Of a stretch of 64,000 bases of DNA, positions 52,501 to 61,705 are shown piece after piece. Source of the stretch: Pilimelia anulata (lineage in GTDB: Bacteria; Actinomycetota; Actinomycetes; Mycobacteriales; Micromonosporaceae); the NCBI RefSeq assembly GCF_014647895.1, contig NZ_BMQB01000005.1, positions 310,001 to 374,000 of the forward strand. Reading direction: 5' to 3'. Position numbers and translations under genes: made by a program. The notes beneath the pieces were generated by a model. The model saw nothing but the letters and a program-made list of their open reading frames with translations, was not told the DNA's origin and ran no database searches. Within the stretch, counting starts at the first letter, position 1. Every line of letters begins with the position of its first letter.

Positions 52501-55500
52501 CGAACGGCACCCGGGTCGCCCCGCCCCCGAGCAGCGCCGCGTGCAGCGCCGCGTCGAGCAGCGCGGGGTGCACGGTCGGCCCGCCGCCCGCGGCCGCGGG
52601 CAGCGAGACCTCGGCGAACGTCTCGGTACCGCGCCGCCAGGCCCGCCGCAGCCCGGTGAAGCCGGGCCCGTAGCCGTACCCGCGCCGGGCGAGCCCGCCG
52701 TACGCGTCCGCGAGGTCCACTTCGTCGGCCGCCGGCGGCCACGCCACCGCCCACTCCGCCGGCCCGGCGGGGGCGGGAGTACCGGCGAGCGCCCCCTCGG
52801 CGTGCCGGCGCCAGCGGTCGCCGCCCGGCCCGCGGGCGTGCACCGTGAACGCCACCCGCCCGCCCCCGTCGGCCGGCTCGCACATCACCCGGACGTCCGC
52901 CGCGCCGGCCGCCACCGGGATCGGCGCCCCGATCGTCAGCTCCGCGACGGACCCCGCCCCGACCGCGGCGCCGACCTCGGCGAGCAGGGTCAGCAGCGCC
53001 GTCGCCGGCACGATCGCCGCGCCGCCGATCACGTGCTCGGCCAGCCACGGGTCCCGCCCCGGGTCGAGCCGCGCCGGGAACGCCGTCCCGCCCGGCAGGT
53101 CGAGCCGCCCGGCCACGAACCGCCCGGCCGGCGCCGCGTCGCGGGCCGCGCCCCGGTCCGCCCAGTACCGCCGCCGGTCGAACGCGTACGTCGGCAGCCC
53201 CACCCGCTCGCCCGGCGGCTGGACCGCCGCCAGGTCCACCGGCGTGCCCGCCGCGTGCACCGCCGCCACCGCGGCCAGGAACTGCCCGGCGCCGGGGGTG
53301 TCCCGCCGCAGCGACCCGACCACCGTCCCCGGCACGTCCAGCGCGTCCAGCGTCCCCTGGATCGCCCGGGCCAGTACCGGGTGCGGGCCGGCCTCGACGA
53401 ACGTCCGCTGCCCGGCGGCGACGAGCTGCCGGACCGCCGGGGCAAACCGCACCGGCTCGGCCAGGTTCGCGCACCAGTACCCGGCGTCCATCGTGGCCGG
53501 GTCGATCCGGTCCCCGGTGAGCGTCGAGTACAGCGGCACCGCCCCCGCCCGCGGCGCGATGCCGGCCAGCCGGTCCAGCAGCGCCGGCCGCAGCGCCGCC
53601 ATCGCCGGGGTGTGCGAGGCGTAGTCGACGTCGATCCGCCGGGCGTCGACGCCCCGCGCGGCGCAGCCCGCCAGCAGCGCGGCCAGCGGCTCCGGCGGGC
53701 CGGCGACGACGGTGTCGGTCGGCCCGTTCAGCGCCGCGGGCCGGACCAGGTCGGCCCGCGCCCCGAGCACGTCGGCGAGCAGCGCGAGCGTCGCGTCCCC
53801 GTCCAGCGGTACGGCGACCATCCCGCCCGTGCCGGCGACCGTGCGCAGCGCGGCGCTGCGCACGGCGACGACCCGGGCGGCGTCGGCCAGGTCGAGCACG
53901 CCCGCGACGTGCGCCGCGGCGATCTCGCCCTGCGAGTGCCCGACCACCGCCGCGGGCCGCACCCCGGCGGACCGCCACAGCGCCGCCAGCGACACCATCA
54001 CCGCGAACAGCGCCGGCTGCACCACGTCGACCCGGTCGAGGTCCTCGCCGCGCAGGACGGCGGCCAGGTCGTGCGCCCAGTGCGGGGCGAGCGCGTCGGC
54101 GCAGTCCCGCAGGCTGTCCCGGAACACGGCCGACCCGGCGCTCAGCTCCACGCCCATGCCGCGCCACTGCGACCCCTGGCCGGGGAAGACCAGCACCGCC
54201 CCGCGCGGTGCCGGCGCCTCGGCGCGCAGCAGCACCGGCGCCCGGTACGGGCCGGGCACCGCGGGCACCGCCGGGCCGCCGGCCAGCCGGTCCAGGCCGG
54301 CGGCCAGGTCCGCCGGGTCGGCGGCGACCACCGCGGCCCGGTGGGCGAACCGGGTGCGCTCGCGCAGCGTCCGGGCGACGTCCTCGGGGCGCCGGCCCGC
54401 GACGGCCGGGCGCAGCGCCCGGGCCTGCCGGCGCAGCCCGTCGGCGGTCGGCGCGGACAGCAGCCAGGCGACCGGCGCGCCGCTGGCCGGCCCAACCGCC
54501 GGGGTGGGCGGCCCGGCCTCCAGGATCACGTGGGCGTTGGTGCCGCTGATCCCGAACGACGAGACCGCCGCCCGGCGCGGCCGCCCCGGCGGCGCCGGCC
54601 AGGGGCGGGCGGCGGTGAGCAGCGCCAGGCCGCTGCGCGGCCAGTCGACGTGCCGGGTCGGGGTGGCCGCGTGCAGGGTCGCGGGCAGCGTCCCGGCCGC
54701 CATCGCCCGGACCATCTTGATCACCCCGCCGACGCCGGCCGCGGCCTGGGCGTGGCCGATGTTGGACTTGAGCGAGCCCAGCCACAGCGGGCGGTCCGCC
54801 GCCCGGCCCCGGCCGTACACCGCGGCCAGCGCGCGGGCCTCGATCGGGTCGCCGAGCGCGGTCCCGGTGCCGTGCGCCTCCACCGCGTCCACGTCGTCCG
54901 GGCGCAGGCCGGCCGCGCGCAGGGCGCGCCGGATCACGTCCTCCTGCGCGGCCCGGCTGGGCGCGGTGAGGCCGTTGCTGGCCCCGTCCTGGTTGGTGGC
55001 CGTACCGCGGATCAGCGCCAGCACCCGCCGCCCGGCGGCGCGCGCGTCCCGGGCCCGTTCGAGCAGCAGCAGCCCGACGCCCTCGGCCCAGGCGGTGCCG
55101 TCGGCGGCGTCGGCGAACGCCTTGCACCGGCCGTCCGCGGCCAGCCCGCCCTGCCGGGCGAAGTCCAGGAACATCCCCGGACCGGCCAGTACGGCGACGC
55201 CGCCGGCCAGCGCCAGGTCGCACTCGCCCCGGCGCAGCGCGCCCGCCGCGAGGTGGATCGCCACCAGCGACCCCGAGCACGCCGTGTCGACGGTCAGCGC
55301 CGGCCCGCGCAGCCCGAGCACGTACGCCACCCGGCCGGACGCGACGCTCGGCGAGCAGCCGGTGAGCCGGTACCCGGCGCCGCCGTCGTCCGGGTCGTCC
55401 AGCCGCGGGCCGTACTCCTGCGCCATCGCGCCCAGGTACACGCCGGTGTTGCTGCCGGCCAGCGCCGCCCGGTCCAGCCCGGCCCGCTCGACCGCGCCCC

Positions 55501-55786
55501 AGGCCACCTCCAGCACGAGCCGCTGCTGCGGGTCCATACCGGCGGCCTCGCGCGGGGAGATGCCGAAGAACGCGGCGTCGAACAGGTCGGCGTCCGGCAG
55601 GAACCCGCCCCGCCCGGCGGCCCCGGCCGGCCAGCCGCGGTTGTCCGGGAACGCCGACGTCGCGTCCCGTTCCTGCGCGACCAGCCGCCACAGGTCCGCC
55701 GGCGAGCGCACCCCGCCGGGGTACCGGCAGTCCATCGCCACGACGGCGACCGCGTCGTCGCGCTCCCACTCGTCGCTTCCCGTCAC
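49541..55786 (-). CDS. Type I PKS module KS-AT-DH-ER-KR-ACP, candidate starter-unit synthase
   Basis: 2081 residues. The KS (about 10-430) has Cys170 in [14 protein letters not shown] and both catalytic His. The AT (about 530-830) has Ser618 in [11 protein letters not shown], with RVDVVQ before it and YASH at 722-725, the methylmalonyl-CoA-type motifs. The DH (about 905-1170) has His918 in [10 protein letters not shown] and Asp1078 in [10 protein letters not shown]. The ER (about 1395-1690) has the NADPH loop [15 protein letters not shown] near 1517. The KR (about 1695-1870) has TGGTGGLG, Ser1830 and Tyr1843; the LRD motif and absence of the A-type Trp suggest B-type. The ACP Ser is S2031 in [10 protein letters not shown]. 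All domains look active, so a fully reduced alpha-methyl acyl chain is predicted. The GTG start lies behind GGGAGGTCCG. There is no loading or thioesterase domain. Confidence 0.96.
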   Translation of the reverse strand: MTGSDEWERDDAVAVVAMDCRYPGGVRSPADLWRLVAQERDATSAFPDNRGWPAGAAGRGGFLPDADLFDAAFFGISPREAAGMDPQQRLVLEVAWGAVERAGLDRAALAGSNTGVYLGAMAQEYGPRLDDPDDGGAGYRLTGCSPSVASGRVAYVLGLRGPALTVDTACSGSLVAIHLAAGALRRGECDLALAGGVAVLAGPGMFLDFARQGGLAADGRCKAFADAADGTAWAEGVGLLLLERARDARAAGRRVLALIRGTATNQDGASNGLTAPSRAAQEDVIRRALRAAGLRPDDVDAVEAHGTGTALGDPIEARALAAVYGRGRAADRPLWLGSLKSNIGHAQAAAGVGGVIKMVRAMAAGTLPATLHAATPTRHVDWPRSGLALLTAARPWPAPPGRPRRAAVSSFGISGTNAHVILEAGPPTPAVGPASGAPVAWLLSAPTADGLRRQARALRPAVAGRRPEDVARTLRERTRFAHRAAVVAADPADLAAGLDRLAGGPAVPAVPGPYRAPVLLRAEAPAPRGAVLVFPGQGSQWRGMGVELSAGSAVFRDSLRDCADALAPHWAHDLAAVLRGEDLDRVDVVQPALFAVMVSLAALWRSAGVRPAAVVGHSQGEIAAAHVAGVLDLADAARVVAVRSAALRTVAGTGGMVAVPLDGDATLALLADVLGARADLVRPAALNGPTDTVVAGPPEPLAALLAGCAARGVDARRIDVDYASHTPAMAALRPALLDRLAGIAPRAGAVPLYSTLTGDRIDPATMDAGYWCANLAEPVRFAPAVRQLVAAGQRTFVEAGPHPVLARAIQGTLDALDVPGTVVGSLRRDTPGAGQFLAAVAAVHAAGTPVDLAAVQPPGERVGLPTYAFDRRRYWADRGAARDAAPAGRFVAGRLDLPGGTAFPARLDPGRDPWLAEHVIGGAAIVPATALLTLLAEVGAAVGAGSVAELTIGAPIPVAAGAADVRVMCEPADGGGRVAFTVHARGPGGDRWRRHAEGALAGTPAPAGPAEWAVAWPPAADEVDLADAYGGLARRGYGYGPGFTGLRRAWRRGTETFAEVSLPAAAGGGPTVHPALLDAALHAALLGGGATRVPFAWRGVVLAPGTAAALRVRLAADGDRLTVTCADERGRVLAAVAALDLRPLPTAATPDAAGAPADLGVPSATAAPGAATAPTAAAVNLRLDWEPVGARGGGVPDVAVGDGVPGVGGAVGGDAAAAAQTWVRLVPGAPIDLPDPPPAAVVAQLDTLVPPTPDRDPVAGTAAAVEAVAGLLREWLGAARPAGTRLILLTRHGAVLPGDGLATDLPAAAAIGLVRAAQTEHPGAFVLLDTDDPAAVPALLPAALAAGEPELAVRYGVLHRPRLRGRADALAAPAGGAWRLDVARRGAFDSLALLPHPAAEPGPREVRVAVRAAGLNFRDVVVGLGLVPTERTMGCEGAGVVTAVGPAVTRHAVGDRVYGVFGRALGPAAVADERLLRPPPAGWSFGAAAGVPIAFVTARQALYDVAGLRPGESVLVHAATGGVGRAALQLARARGAEVYATAGPAKHDLLRAWGVPDERIASSRSAAFADRFRAATGGRGMDVVLNCLTGAAVDAGLGLLAPGGRFVELGKTDVRDAAAVAAAHPGTRYAVYDILRADPDGVGAALDALGAQFAAGALDPVPTRAWDVRLARQPLDLLRRAVHRGKLVVTMPRSLDPDRPVLVTGGTGGLGAVLARHLVERHGVRRLVLASRRGERAAGAAALRSALRDRGADAVVEACDVGDRAALADLLARREPGAVVHAAGVLRDGVLTRLTPAALAAVLRPKAYGAWYLHELTADLDLSAFVTFSSAVGVLGGAGQANYAAASAFLDALAHYRRGRGLPALSLAWGLWELPTGMTGGLTPAEVRALGGIGLAPLPTAAGLALFDAALDAPEPLLVPVRPDPARVPPDSRAGRLWSATPPPAPGGPTNGTPTNGGPAHSTPADGGPTDGGADDGGADDEARAHAEPAGGGGRRGLLALVRAHAAEVLGHDDQSAIAPGDSFRDLGFDSLLSVDLRNRLNAETGLRLPAEAVLDNPTPAALVAFISGELAGRADAAPPL

Positions 55787-55853
55787 CGGACCTCCCGCGG
55801 TCGCGCCGGGCCGCCCGCGCGGGCGGCCCGGCGGCGACGCTGCCGGCGCGGCT

Positions 55854-55882
55854 TCGAGCGCCGCCGGAGGATCGTTCGAGCG
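55854..55882. promoter_or_regulatory. Putative SARP box between type I PKS and hydrolase genes
   Basis: TCGAGCG (55854-55860), CGGAGGA (55865-55871) and TCGAGCG (55876-55882) follow at exact 11-nt steps, the clearest such site in the window. It lies 67 bp from the PKS start and 95 bp from the hydrolase start, so it could control both divergent operons. Confidence 0.6.
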
Positions 55883-55977
55883 CCGGGCTTCCAGCGGGCG
55901 TCCACGCGGACTCGACCCGGCGCCGGGAGCCTCGGCGGCCTGAGCCAGTCGAACCGGAAGGGGCGGGACAGGTCGCC

Positions 55978-57444
55978 ATGACACCAACCGCACGCCCGCG
56001 CCACGTGCTGCGGGAACTCCTCACCCAGCAGCTCGCCTGGTCCGCGGCCGGGCCCGGCGAGGTCGAGCACGGCACCGTGGCGGTGCCGCTGGACTACGCC
56101 GACCCGCGGGGCGAGCGGCTGACCCTCGCCCTGAGCCGGTTCCGCGCCCGCGACCCGGGCCGCCGCCGCGGCGTGCTGCTCGCCGTCAACGGCGGGCCGG
56201 GCGGGTACTTCGGACTGGGCCGGCGGTTCGCCTCGGCGCTGTCCGGCTCGCCGCTGGCCGACCGGTACGACATCATCGGCTTCGACCCGCGCGGCACCGG
56301 CGACTCCACCCCGCTGCTGGGCGAGGTGACCGGGACGGCCGCCCCGTTCGACTCCCGCCCGCCGGACGGCGACTTCGCCACGATCGCCGAGGACTTCCGC
56401 CGCCGGGAGGAGGGCAACCGCCGGGCCGGCGGCGACCGCCGCCCGCACTTCTCCACCCGCAACGTCGCCCGCGATCTGGACGTGGTCCGCCGCGCCCTCG
56501 GCGAGGAGCGGATCAACTTCCTCGGCTACACGTACGGCACGTACCTGGGCGCGGTGTACGGCAGCATGTTCCCCCGCCGCCTCGACCGCAGCGTGCTCGA
56601 CTCCTGCGTGCACCCGGACTGGACCTGGCGGCAGCAGTTCATGGCGCAGGCCCGGGCCAGCCGGGCCAACGTGGACCGCTGGGCGGCCTGGGTCGCGGAC
56701 CGGCACGACCGGTACGGGCTGGGCCGGGCGGCCCCGCTGGTCCGGGCGGCGGCCGACGCGGTGCTGGAGGGGCTGGTCGGCGAGCCGGACTCGCGCACCC
56801 TGCGCAGCAAGCTCGACGGCGCGCTGGGCTCCCGCTCGGCCGACCGGGCCCGCTGGGCGGACCTGGCCGAGCTGCTGCTGGACATCCGCGCGCACGGCCA
56901 CCCGGCGGCCCGCAGGGGGCTGGCCGACGAGCGGGTGTGGCCGCCGGCCGACGCCGACGGCAGCGTCCGCTGCGGGGTGCTGGACGCGGTCTCGCTGGAG
57001 AAGGAGTGGCCGAGCGACCCCGAGGTGTACTTCGCCGACATGCGGCACTTCCGCGAGCACTACCCGTACGGCTACGGCGTGCACCGGGCCCAGCCGTGGG
57101 TGGGCGCGTTCCGCAGCTTCGCCGCGCCGGAGGCGCCGACCGAGCTGGTCCGCCGCCGGTACCCGGCCGGGCTGATCGTGCACGCCGACGGCGACCCGAT
57201 CGACCACTACGACGGCGCCCCGGTGATGGCGCAGCGGCTCGGCCACCGGCTCGTCACCGTCACCGACTCGGGGCAGCACGAGATCTACCGGTTCGCCGGC
57301 AACGCGGCGGTGGATGCGGTGGTGGAGCGGTACCTGCTCGACGGCGTCCTGCCGGAGCGCGACCCGGCCCTGCCCGGCACCGTCGCCCGGCCGGACGTGC
57401 CGGCCGACGCGGCGGCCCGGCCGGTCGCGGAGGCCGCGCGGTGA
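55978..57444 (+). CDS. Alpha/beta hydrolase of the tripeptidyl aminopeptidase-like family with Thr in the nucleophile position
   Basis: 488 residues. The oxyanion region is [20 protein letters not shown], and [19 protein letters not shown] is typical of the SlpD/TAP-like group. The nucleophile elbow reads [15 protein letters not shown], so Thr185 stands where the family has Ser. The other triad members are kept: Asp406 in [10 protein letters not shown] and His434 in [10 protein letters not shown]. There is no signal peptide, unlike secreted peptidases of this family, so it probably acts in the cytoplasm on a pathway intermediate. The ATG start is near GGAAGGGGCGGGACAGG. Its stop overlaps the P450 start (GTGA). 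Confidence 0.85.
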   Translation: MTPTARPRHVLRELLTQQLAWSAAGPGEVEHGTVAVPLDYADPRGERLTLALSRFRARDPGRRRGVLLAVNGGPGGYFGLGRRFASALSGSPLADRYDIIGFDPRGTGDSTPLLGEVTGTAAPFDSRPPDGDFATIAEDFRRREEGNRRAGGDRRPHFSTRNVARDLDVVRRALGEERINFLGYTYGTYLGAVYGSMFPRRLDRSVLDSCVHPDWTWRQQFMAQARASRANVDRWAAWVADRHDRYGLGRAAPLVRAAADAVLEGLVGEPDSRTLRSKLDGALGSRSADRARWADLAELLLDIRAHGHPAARRGLADERVWPPADADGSVRCGVLDAVSLEKEWPSDPEVYFADMRHFREHYPYGYGVHRAQPWVGAFRSFAAPEAPTELVRRRYPAGLIVHADGDPIDHYDGAPVMAQRLGHRLVTVTDSGQHEIYRFAGNAAVDAVVERYLLDGVLPERDPALPGTVARPDVPADAAARPVAEAAR

Positions 57445-58658
57445 CCGGCGTGGAGGTGGAGACCGCGTTCCCGTACCACCGGCCGGCGCCGTTCACCCCG
57501 CCCGCCGAGTACGCCGCGCTGACGGCCGGCGACGGCGGCCGGGTGACCCTGGCGAACACCGGCCTGCGGGTGTGGGCGGTGACCGGCCACGACGCGGTCC
57601 GGCGGCTGCTGAGCGACCCGCGGCTGAGCGCGTCCCGGCGGCACGAGAACTTCCCGTTCTACTTCGTCGCGCCGCCGCAGGCCCGGACCGAGACGTCGTT
57701 CATCGGCTACGACCCGCCCGCGCACACCGCCTCCCGGCGCAAGGTGGCGGCGGCGTTCACCCTGCACCGGGTCCGGCTGCTGCGCCCGCGGATCGAGGCG
57801 GTCGTGGCGGCGCACCTGGACCGGCTCGCCGCGCTGACCCCGCCGGTGGACCTGCACCGGCTGTTCTCGCTGGCCATCCCGACCACGGTCATCTGCGGGA
57901 TGCTCGGCGTGCCGCAGGACGACCACGACTTCCTCATCATGCACAGCTCCCACATGTTCGGCGGGCACAGCACGCCGGCCGAGCGCCGGGACGCGATCGT
58001 CGCGGTCAACGGGTACCTGGACCGCCTCGTCGCCGCCCGCGAGCGCAACCCCGGCGACGACCTGATCAGCTCGGTGCTGGACGAGTACCGCCGGGCCGGC
58101 GAGGAGCACACCCGCCGGGACGTGGTCAACATGATCCGGATGCTGATGAACGGCGGCCACGAGACCACCGCCAGCATGATCTCCCTCGGCCTGGCCTGCC
58201 TGCTGGAGAACCCGGACCAGCTCGCGCTGCTGCGGGCCGACCCGGCCGGCCTGATCGAGCCGGCCACGGAGGAGCTGCTGCGGGTGGTCAGCATCGGCGA
58301 CGCCGCGGTACCCCGGGTCGCGCTGGCCGACATCCCGCTGGGCGACGGCGTGATCCGGGCCGGCGAGGGCGTGCTCTGCCTGCTGCTGGCCGCCAACCGC
58401 GATCCGCGCGCGTTCGCCGAGCCGGACCGGCTCGACATCAGCCGCGGCAGCCGCCGGCACCTGGCCTTCGGCCACGGTCCGCACCACTGCATCGGCGCCG
58501 AGCTGGCCCGGTTGGAGTTGCAGATCGCCTGGTCGGCGCTGCTGCGCCGGTTCCCGGACCTGCGCCTGGCGGCCCCGCTCAGCCGGGTGCCGCGCAAGGA
58601 GGGCGCGATCGTGTACGGCGTGTGGGAACTGCCGGTCACGTGGGGCGGTGCGGCATGA
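57441..58658 (+). CDS. Cytochrome P450
   Basis: 405 residues of the bacterial class I type. The I-helix oxygen-binding motif is MNGGHETTASM (near 237-246), the ExxR is EELLRVV and the haem loop is HLAFGHGPHHCIGAELARLE with Cys350 as ligand. It needs ferredoxin partners that are not seen nearby. In the cluster it could hydroxylate or epoxidise the polyketide or its side chain. The GTG start overlaps the hydrolase stop, and its stop overlaps the methyltransferase ATG, so these three genes form one coupled unit. Confidence 0.96.
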   Translation: MTGVEVETAFPYHRPAPFTPPAEYAALTAGDGGRVTLANTGLRVWAVTGHDAVRRLLSDPRLSASRRHENFPFYFVAPPQARTETSFIGYDPPAHTASRRKVAAAFTLHRVRLLRPRIEAVVAAHLDRLAALTPPVDLHRLFSLAIPTTVICGMLGVPQDDHDFLIMHSSHMFGGHSTPAERRDAIVAVNGYLDRLVAARERNPGDDLISSVLDEYRRAGEEHTRRDVVNMIRMLMNGGHETTASMISLGLACLLENPDQLALLRADPAGLIEPATEELLRVVSIGDAAVPRVALADIPLGDGVIRAGEGVLCLLLAANRDPRAFAEPDRLDISRGSRRHLAFGHGPHHCIGAELARLELQIAWSALLRRFPDLRLAAPLSRVPRKEGAIVYGVWELPVTWGGAA

Positions 58659-59449
58659 CCCCGGCGCACTCGCCCGCGCCCGGCACCGCCGGCCCACCGG
58701 CCGCCGGTTCATCCGGCCCGTCGGCGTCGGCCGCCGGGTACGGGCCCGACCTGGCCGACGTGTACGACCTGGTCTACGCCGGCCGCGGCAAGGACTACGC
58801 CGCCGAGGCCGCCGAGGTCGTCGCGCTGATCCGGGCCCGCCGCCCGGCCGCCCGGTCGCTGCTGGACGTCGCCTGCGGCAGCGGCGGCCACCTCGGCCAC
58901 TTCGCCGCGGCGCTCGGCGCCGCCGAGGGGCTGGAGCTGTCCGCGTACATGATCGACCGGGCCCGGCACCGGGCCCCGGACCTGCGGGTGCACCACGGGG
59001 ACATGCGGGACTTCGCGCTCGGCCGCGCCTACTCGGCGGTGACCTGCATGTTCAGCTCGATCGGGTACCTGCCGTCGGCCGCCGACCTGGACGGCGCGCT
59101 GGCCGCGTTCGCCCGGCACCTGGAGCCGGGCGGGGTGATCGTGATCGAGCCCTGGTACACCCCCGACCGCTTCCTGCCCGGCTACGTCGCCAGCGACCTG
59201 GTCCGGACCGACGAGCGCACGGTGGTCCGGCTGTCCCACTCGACCCGGGACGGCGTCCACGTGCCGATCATCGCCCACTACCTGGTCGCCGACCGGGCGC
59301 ACGGCGTGCACCACTTCACCGACGTGCACCCGATGACCCTGTTCACCGACGCGGAGTACCGGGCGGCGTTCGGCCGCGCGGGCTGCGCGGTGGCGTACGT
59401 CCCGTCGGACCGCTTCCCCTGCGGCCTGTACGTCGGCGTCCGCGACTGA
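58655..59449 (+). CDS. Aminosugar N,N-dimethyltransferase (DesVI/TylM1-like), second copy
   Basis: 264 residues. The SAM motif is LLDVACGSGGHLGHFAAAL, and the family segments are YDLVYAGRGKDYAAEAAEVV, GDMRDFALGRAYSAVTCMFS and WYTPDRFLPGYVASDLVRTD. The first 30 residues are a Pro/Ser/Ala-rich extension. It is clearly a paralogue of the methyltransferase 19 kb to the left, and each may serve one aminosugar. It is the last gene of the hydrolase-P450-methyltransferase operon. Confidence 0.9.
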   Translation: MTPAHSPAPGTAGPPAAGSSGPSASAAGYGPDLADVYDLVYAGRGKDYAAEAAEVVALIRARRPAARSLLDVACGSGGHLGHFAAALGAAEGLELSAYMIDRARHRAPDLRVHHGDMRDFALGRAYSAVTCMFSSIGYLPSAADLDGALAAFARHLEPGGVIVIEPWYTPDRFLPGYVASDLVRTDERTVVRLSHSTRDGVHVPIIAHYLVADRAHGVHHFTDVHPMTLFTDAEYRAAFGRAGCAVAYVPSDRFPCGLYVGVRD

Positions 59450-59450
59450 C

Positions 59451-59495
59451 GCCCCTGACCGGCCGGGCCCGCCGCGCGCCCGGCCGGTCAGGGGC
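59451..59495. terminator. 18-bp inverted repeat between methyltransferase and ketoreductase genes
   Basis: GCCCCTGACCGGCCGGGC (59451-59468) and GCCCGGCCGGTCAGGGGC (59478-59495) pair perfectly with a 9-nt loop. It starts right after the methyltransferase stop and overlaps the last codons of the convergent ketoreductase. Likely a bidirectional terminator. Confidence 0.75.
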
Positions 59496-60477
59496 GGTTC
59501 GCCGTGGTCCACATGTCGCGCAGGGACACCGCCAGCGGCACCCGCGGCGACCACCCCAGCAGCCGCCGGGCGAGCCCGATGTCCACCCTGGTCCACGGCC
59601 CGCCCAGCCCGAGGTTCGGCCCGGGCCGCTCGTCGACCAGCGACGCCGGGTACCCCGCGGCGGTGACGAACAGCCGGACGAACGCGCGCATGTCGACCGC
59701 CGCCCCGCTGCCCACGTTCAGGATCCGCCCGCTGGCCGCCGCGTCGGCGGCACGCACCACCGCCCCGGCGACGTCCCGGACGTCCAGGTAGTCGCGCGCG
59801 GCCGGGCTGATCCGGACCGGCATCCGCCGGCCCCCGGCCAGCGCCGCCCGGAGCAGCGCGACCAGCTTGCCGGCGAAGCTCGCCGGCGACGGGTGCGGCC
59901 CGCAGATGTTGGTCGAGCGCAGGACCAGGCCGTCCAGGTCGCCCGCGGCGAGCGCGGCCAGCACCGCGTCGGTGCCGGCGAGCTTGGTCCGGGTGTACGC
60001 CGTGCGCGGGTCCGGCGGCCGGGACTCGTGCAGGACCGTGCCGGCGGGGACCTCGCCGTACTCCAGCACCGTGCCGAGGTGGATCAGCCGGACCCGCCAG
60101 GGCAGCGCGCGGGCGGCGGCGATCACCCGGTGCACGAGGTCGACGTTGCCGCGGGCGTACTCGGCCGGCGACCGGGACCAGCCGTCGGTGGCGTTGGCGG
60201 CGTCGGTGGCGTTGACCACGGTGTCCACGCCGGACCGGCGGAGCAGCGCGCGCAGCCGGTCCGCGGGCGCCGTGCCGAGGTCCAGCGCCGCGAACTCCGC
60301 GCAGGCCAGGCCGGGCAGCGGGTGCCGGGCGACGGCGAGCACCCCGCGCCCCCGCCCGGTGAACGCCGCGCACACGTGCCGCCCGAGCCAGCCGGTCCCG
60401 CCGAGCACGGCCACCCGCCCGGCCGGCCCTGCCCCGTCCGCCGGCCGCGGCTCCCCGCCCGCCGCCCGGTCGGTCAT
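59488..60477 (-). CDS. NDP-hexose 4-ketoreductase (SDR family), second copy
   Basis: 329 residues. The Rossmann loop is VAVLGGTGWLGRHVCAAFTG, the Tyr/Lys pair is in RTAYTRTKLAGTDAVL, and IHLGTVLEYGEV and ISPAARDYLDVRDVAGAVVR are typical. It is related to the other ketoreductase of the cluster but differs in many positions, which suggests the second sugar has its own stereochemistry. The ATG overlaps the stop of the glycosyltransferase gene (ATGA). Confidence 0.87.
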   Translation of the reverse strand: MTDRAAGGEPRPADGAGPAGRVAVLGGTGWLGRHVCAAFTGRGRGVLAVARHPLPGLACAEFAALDLGTAPADRLRALLRRSGVDTVVNATDAANATDGWSRSPAEYARGNVDLVHRVIAAARALPWRVRLIHLGTVLEYGEVPAGTVLHESRPPDPRTAYTRTKLAGTDAVLAALAAGDLDGLVLRSTNICGPHPSPASFAGKLVALLRAALAGGRRMPVRISPAARDYLDVRDVAGAVVRAADAAASGRILNVGSGAAVDMRAFVRLFVTAAGYPASLVDERPGPNLGLGGPWTRVDIGLARRLLGWSPRVPLAVSLRDMWTTANRP

Positions 60478-61637
60478 CGGGTCCGGGGCGGGCGGCGGTG
60501 CCCGTCGGCCAGGGCGGTGACCAGCGGCACCGCGTCGACGGGGGAGCGGAGCTGCCCGAGCAGGTCGCGCGCGGCCCGGGCCCGCTGCCCGTACGCCGGC
60601 GCGTCCAGCAGCGCGGCGCACGCGTCGCGGACGGCCCCGGGCGTGACCTGCTCCGGCGGCAGCGCCCGGGCCGCGCCGAACTCCACCAGCCGGCGGATCG
60701 CGTCGTGCGGCTTGCCCCGGCCGGGGATGATCACCTGCGGCAGCCCGGCGTGCACGCAGGCCATCATCGTCCCCGGCCCGCCGTGGTGGACGACCGCGGA
60801 GCAGCCGGGCAGGACGGAGGTCAGCGACTGCCAGCCGGCGGCGAGCACGTTCGCCGGCAGCGGGCCGAGCCGGTCCACCAGGTAGTCGGCGACGGCCACC
60901 ACCAGCTCCACCGGCAGCGTCGCCACCGCGCGGACCAGCTCGGCGAGCAGCGGCAGCCCGCCGATCGCCGGCTGCACCGAGCCGAGCGTGACGAGGATCC
61001 GCGGGCGGGTCGCGCGCCGCGCGCACCAGTCGGGCACGATCCCCGGCTCGCCGTACGGCACGTACCGCACCCGCTCCGCCGCCGGCGCGGCCGGCTCGCC
61101 GAGCAGCGGCGGGCAGTTGTCCAGGACGAGGTCGGGGTCGCCGATGCCGGCCAGGCCCAGCTCGGCCAGCTCCGGCGCCAGCTCGCGGGCCACCCCGTCC
61201 CGGATCGGCAGGTCGCCCGGCCCGACGGTGTGCAGCACCCAGGGGACGCCGTGCAGCGCGGCGGCGACGGCGGCGGGGGCGAAGGAGTACGACTCGGTGA
61301 CGATGACGTCCGGCCCCCAGCCCCGGACCAGCTCGCTGGTGCCGGCGAGCGTCCGGGCGGCGAGCCGGCCGAACCCGGTGCCGACGCCGGCGGTCATCTC
61401 GGCGTCGGTCCGCGGTACCGCGACCGGCTGCCCGGCGCGGTCCCGGCTCATCACGTCGGCCATCTCCACCGGCCCGCTGACCGCGGCCAGCGGCAGGCCG
61501 GACTGCCGGACCGGCTCGTCGAAGCTGGCCGGCGCGCCGACCAGCACGTCGTGGCCGGCGGCGCGCAGCGCCCAGCCGAGTGGGACGAGCGGGAAGTACA
61601 ACGGATGGGCTGGCCCGGTGGTCAGCAGAATCCTCAT
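60474..61637 (-). CDS. Glycosyltransferase (GT-B), second copy
   Basis: 387 residues. The acceptor domain starts RILLTTGPAHPLYFPLVPLG and includes DVIVTESYSFAPAAVAAALH. The donor domain has RILVTLGSVQPAIGGLPLLA and SVLPGCSAVVHHGGPGTMMA, with the H-H-G-G-P-G-T nucleotide-sugar motif. It groups with antibiotic glycosyltransferases of the aromatic polyketide and macrolide type. With the other one, two sugar attachments are predicted. The ATG is used; the ketoreductase gene follows in the same operon. Confidence 0.9.
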   Translation of the reverse strand: MRILLTTGPAHPLYFPLVPLGWALRAAGHDVLVGAPASFDEPVRQSGLPLAAVSGPVEMADVMSRDRAGQPVAVPRTDAEMTAGVGTGFGRLAARTLAGTSELVRGWGPDVIVTESYSFAPAAVAAALHGVPWVLHTVGPGDLPIRDGVARELAPELAELGLAGIGDPDLVLDNCPPLLGEPAAPAAERVRYVPYGEPGIVPDWCARRATRPRILVTLGSVQPAIGGLPLLAELVRAVATLPVELVVAVADYLVDRLGPLPANVLAAGWQSLTSVLPGCSAVVHHGGPGTMMACVHAGLPQVIIPGRGKPHDAIRRLVEFGAARALPPEQVTPGAVRDACAALLDAPAYGQRARAARDLLGQLRSPVDAVPLVTALADGHRRPPRTR

Positions 61638-61705
61638 GCGCCGACCCTGCCGGCCGGGGCCGGAACGCAACTCGACTCCGGCTGGTCCCGCGCTCGGGCC
61701 GCGGC

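Noticed and set aside
48689..55981. 2430-residue open frame on the plus strand opposite the type I PKS and aromatase genes
   Set aside because: It is rich in Arg, Gly, Pro and Gln with no domain and mirrors the third codon position bias of the genes on the other strand; a typical antisense shadow in high-GC DNA.
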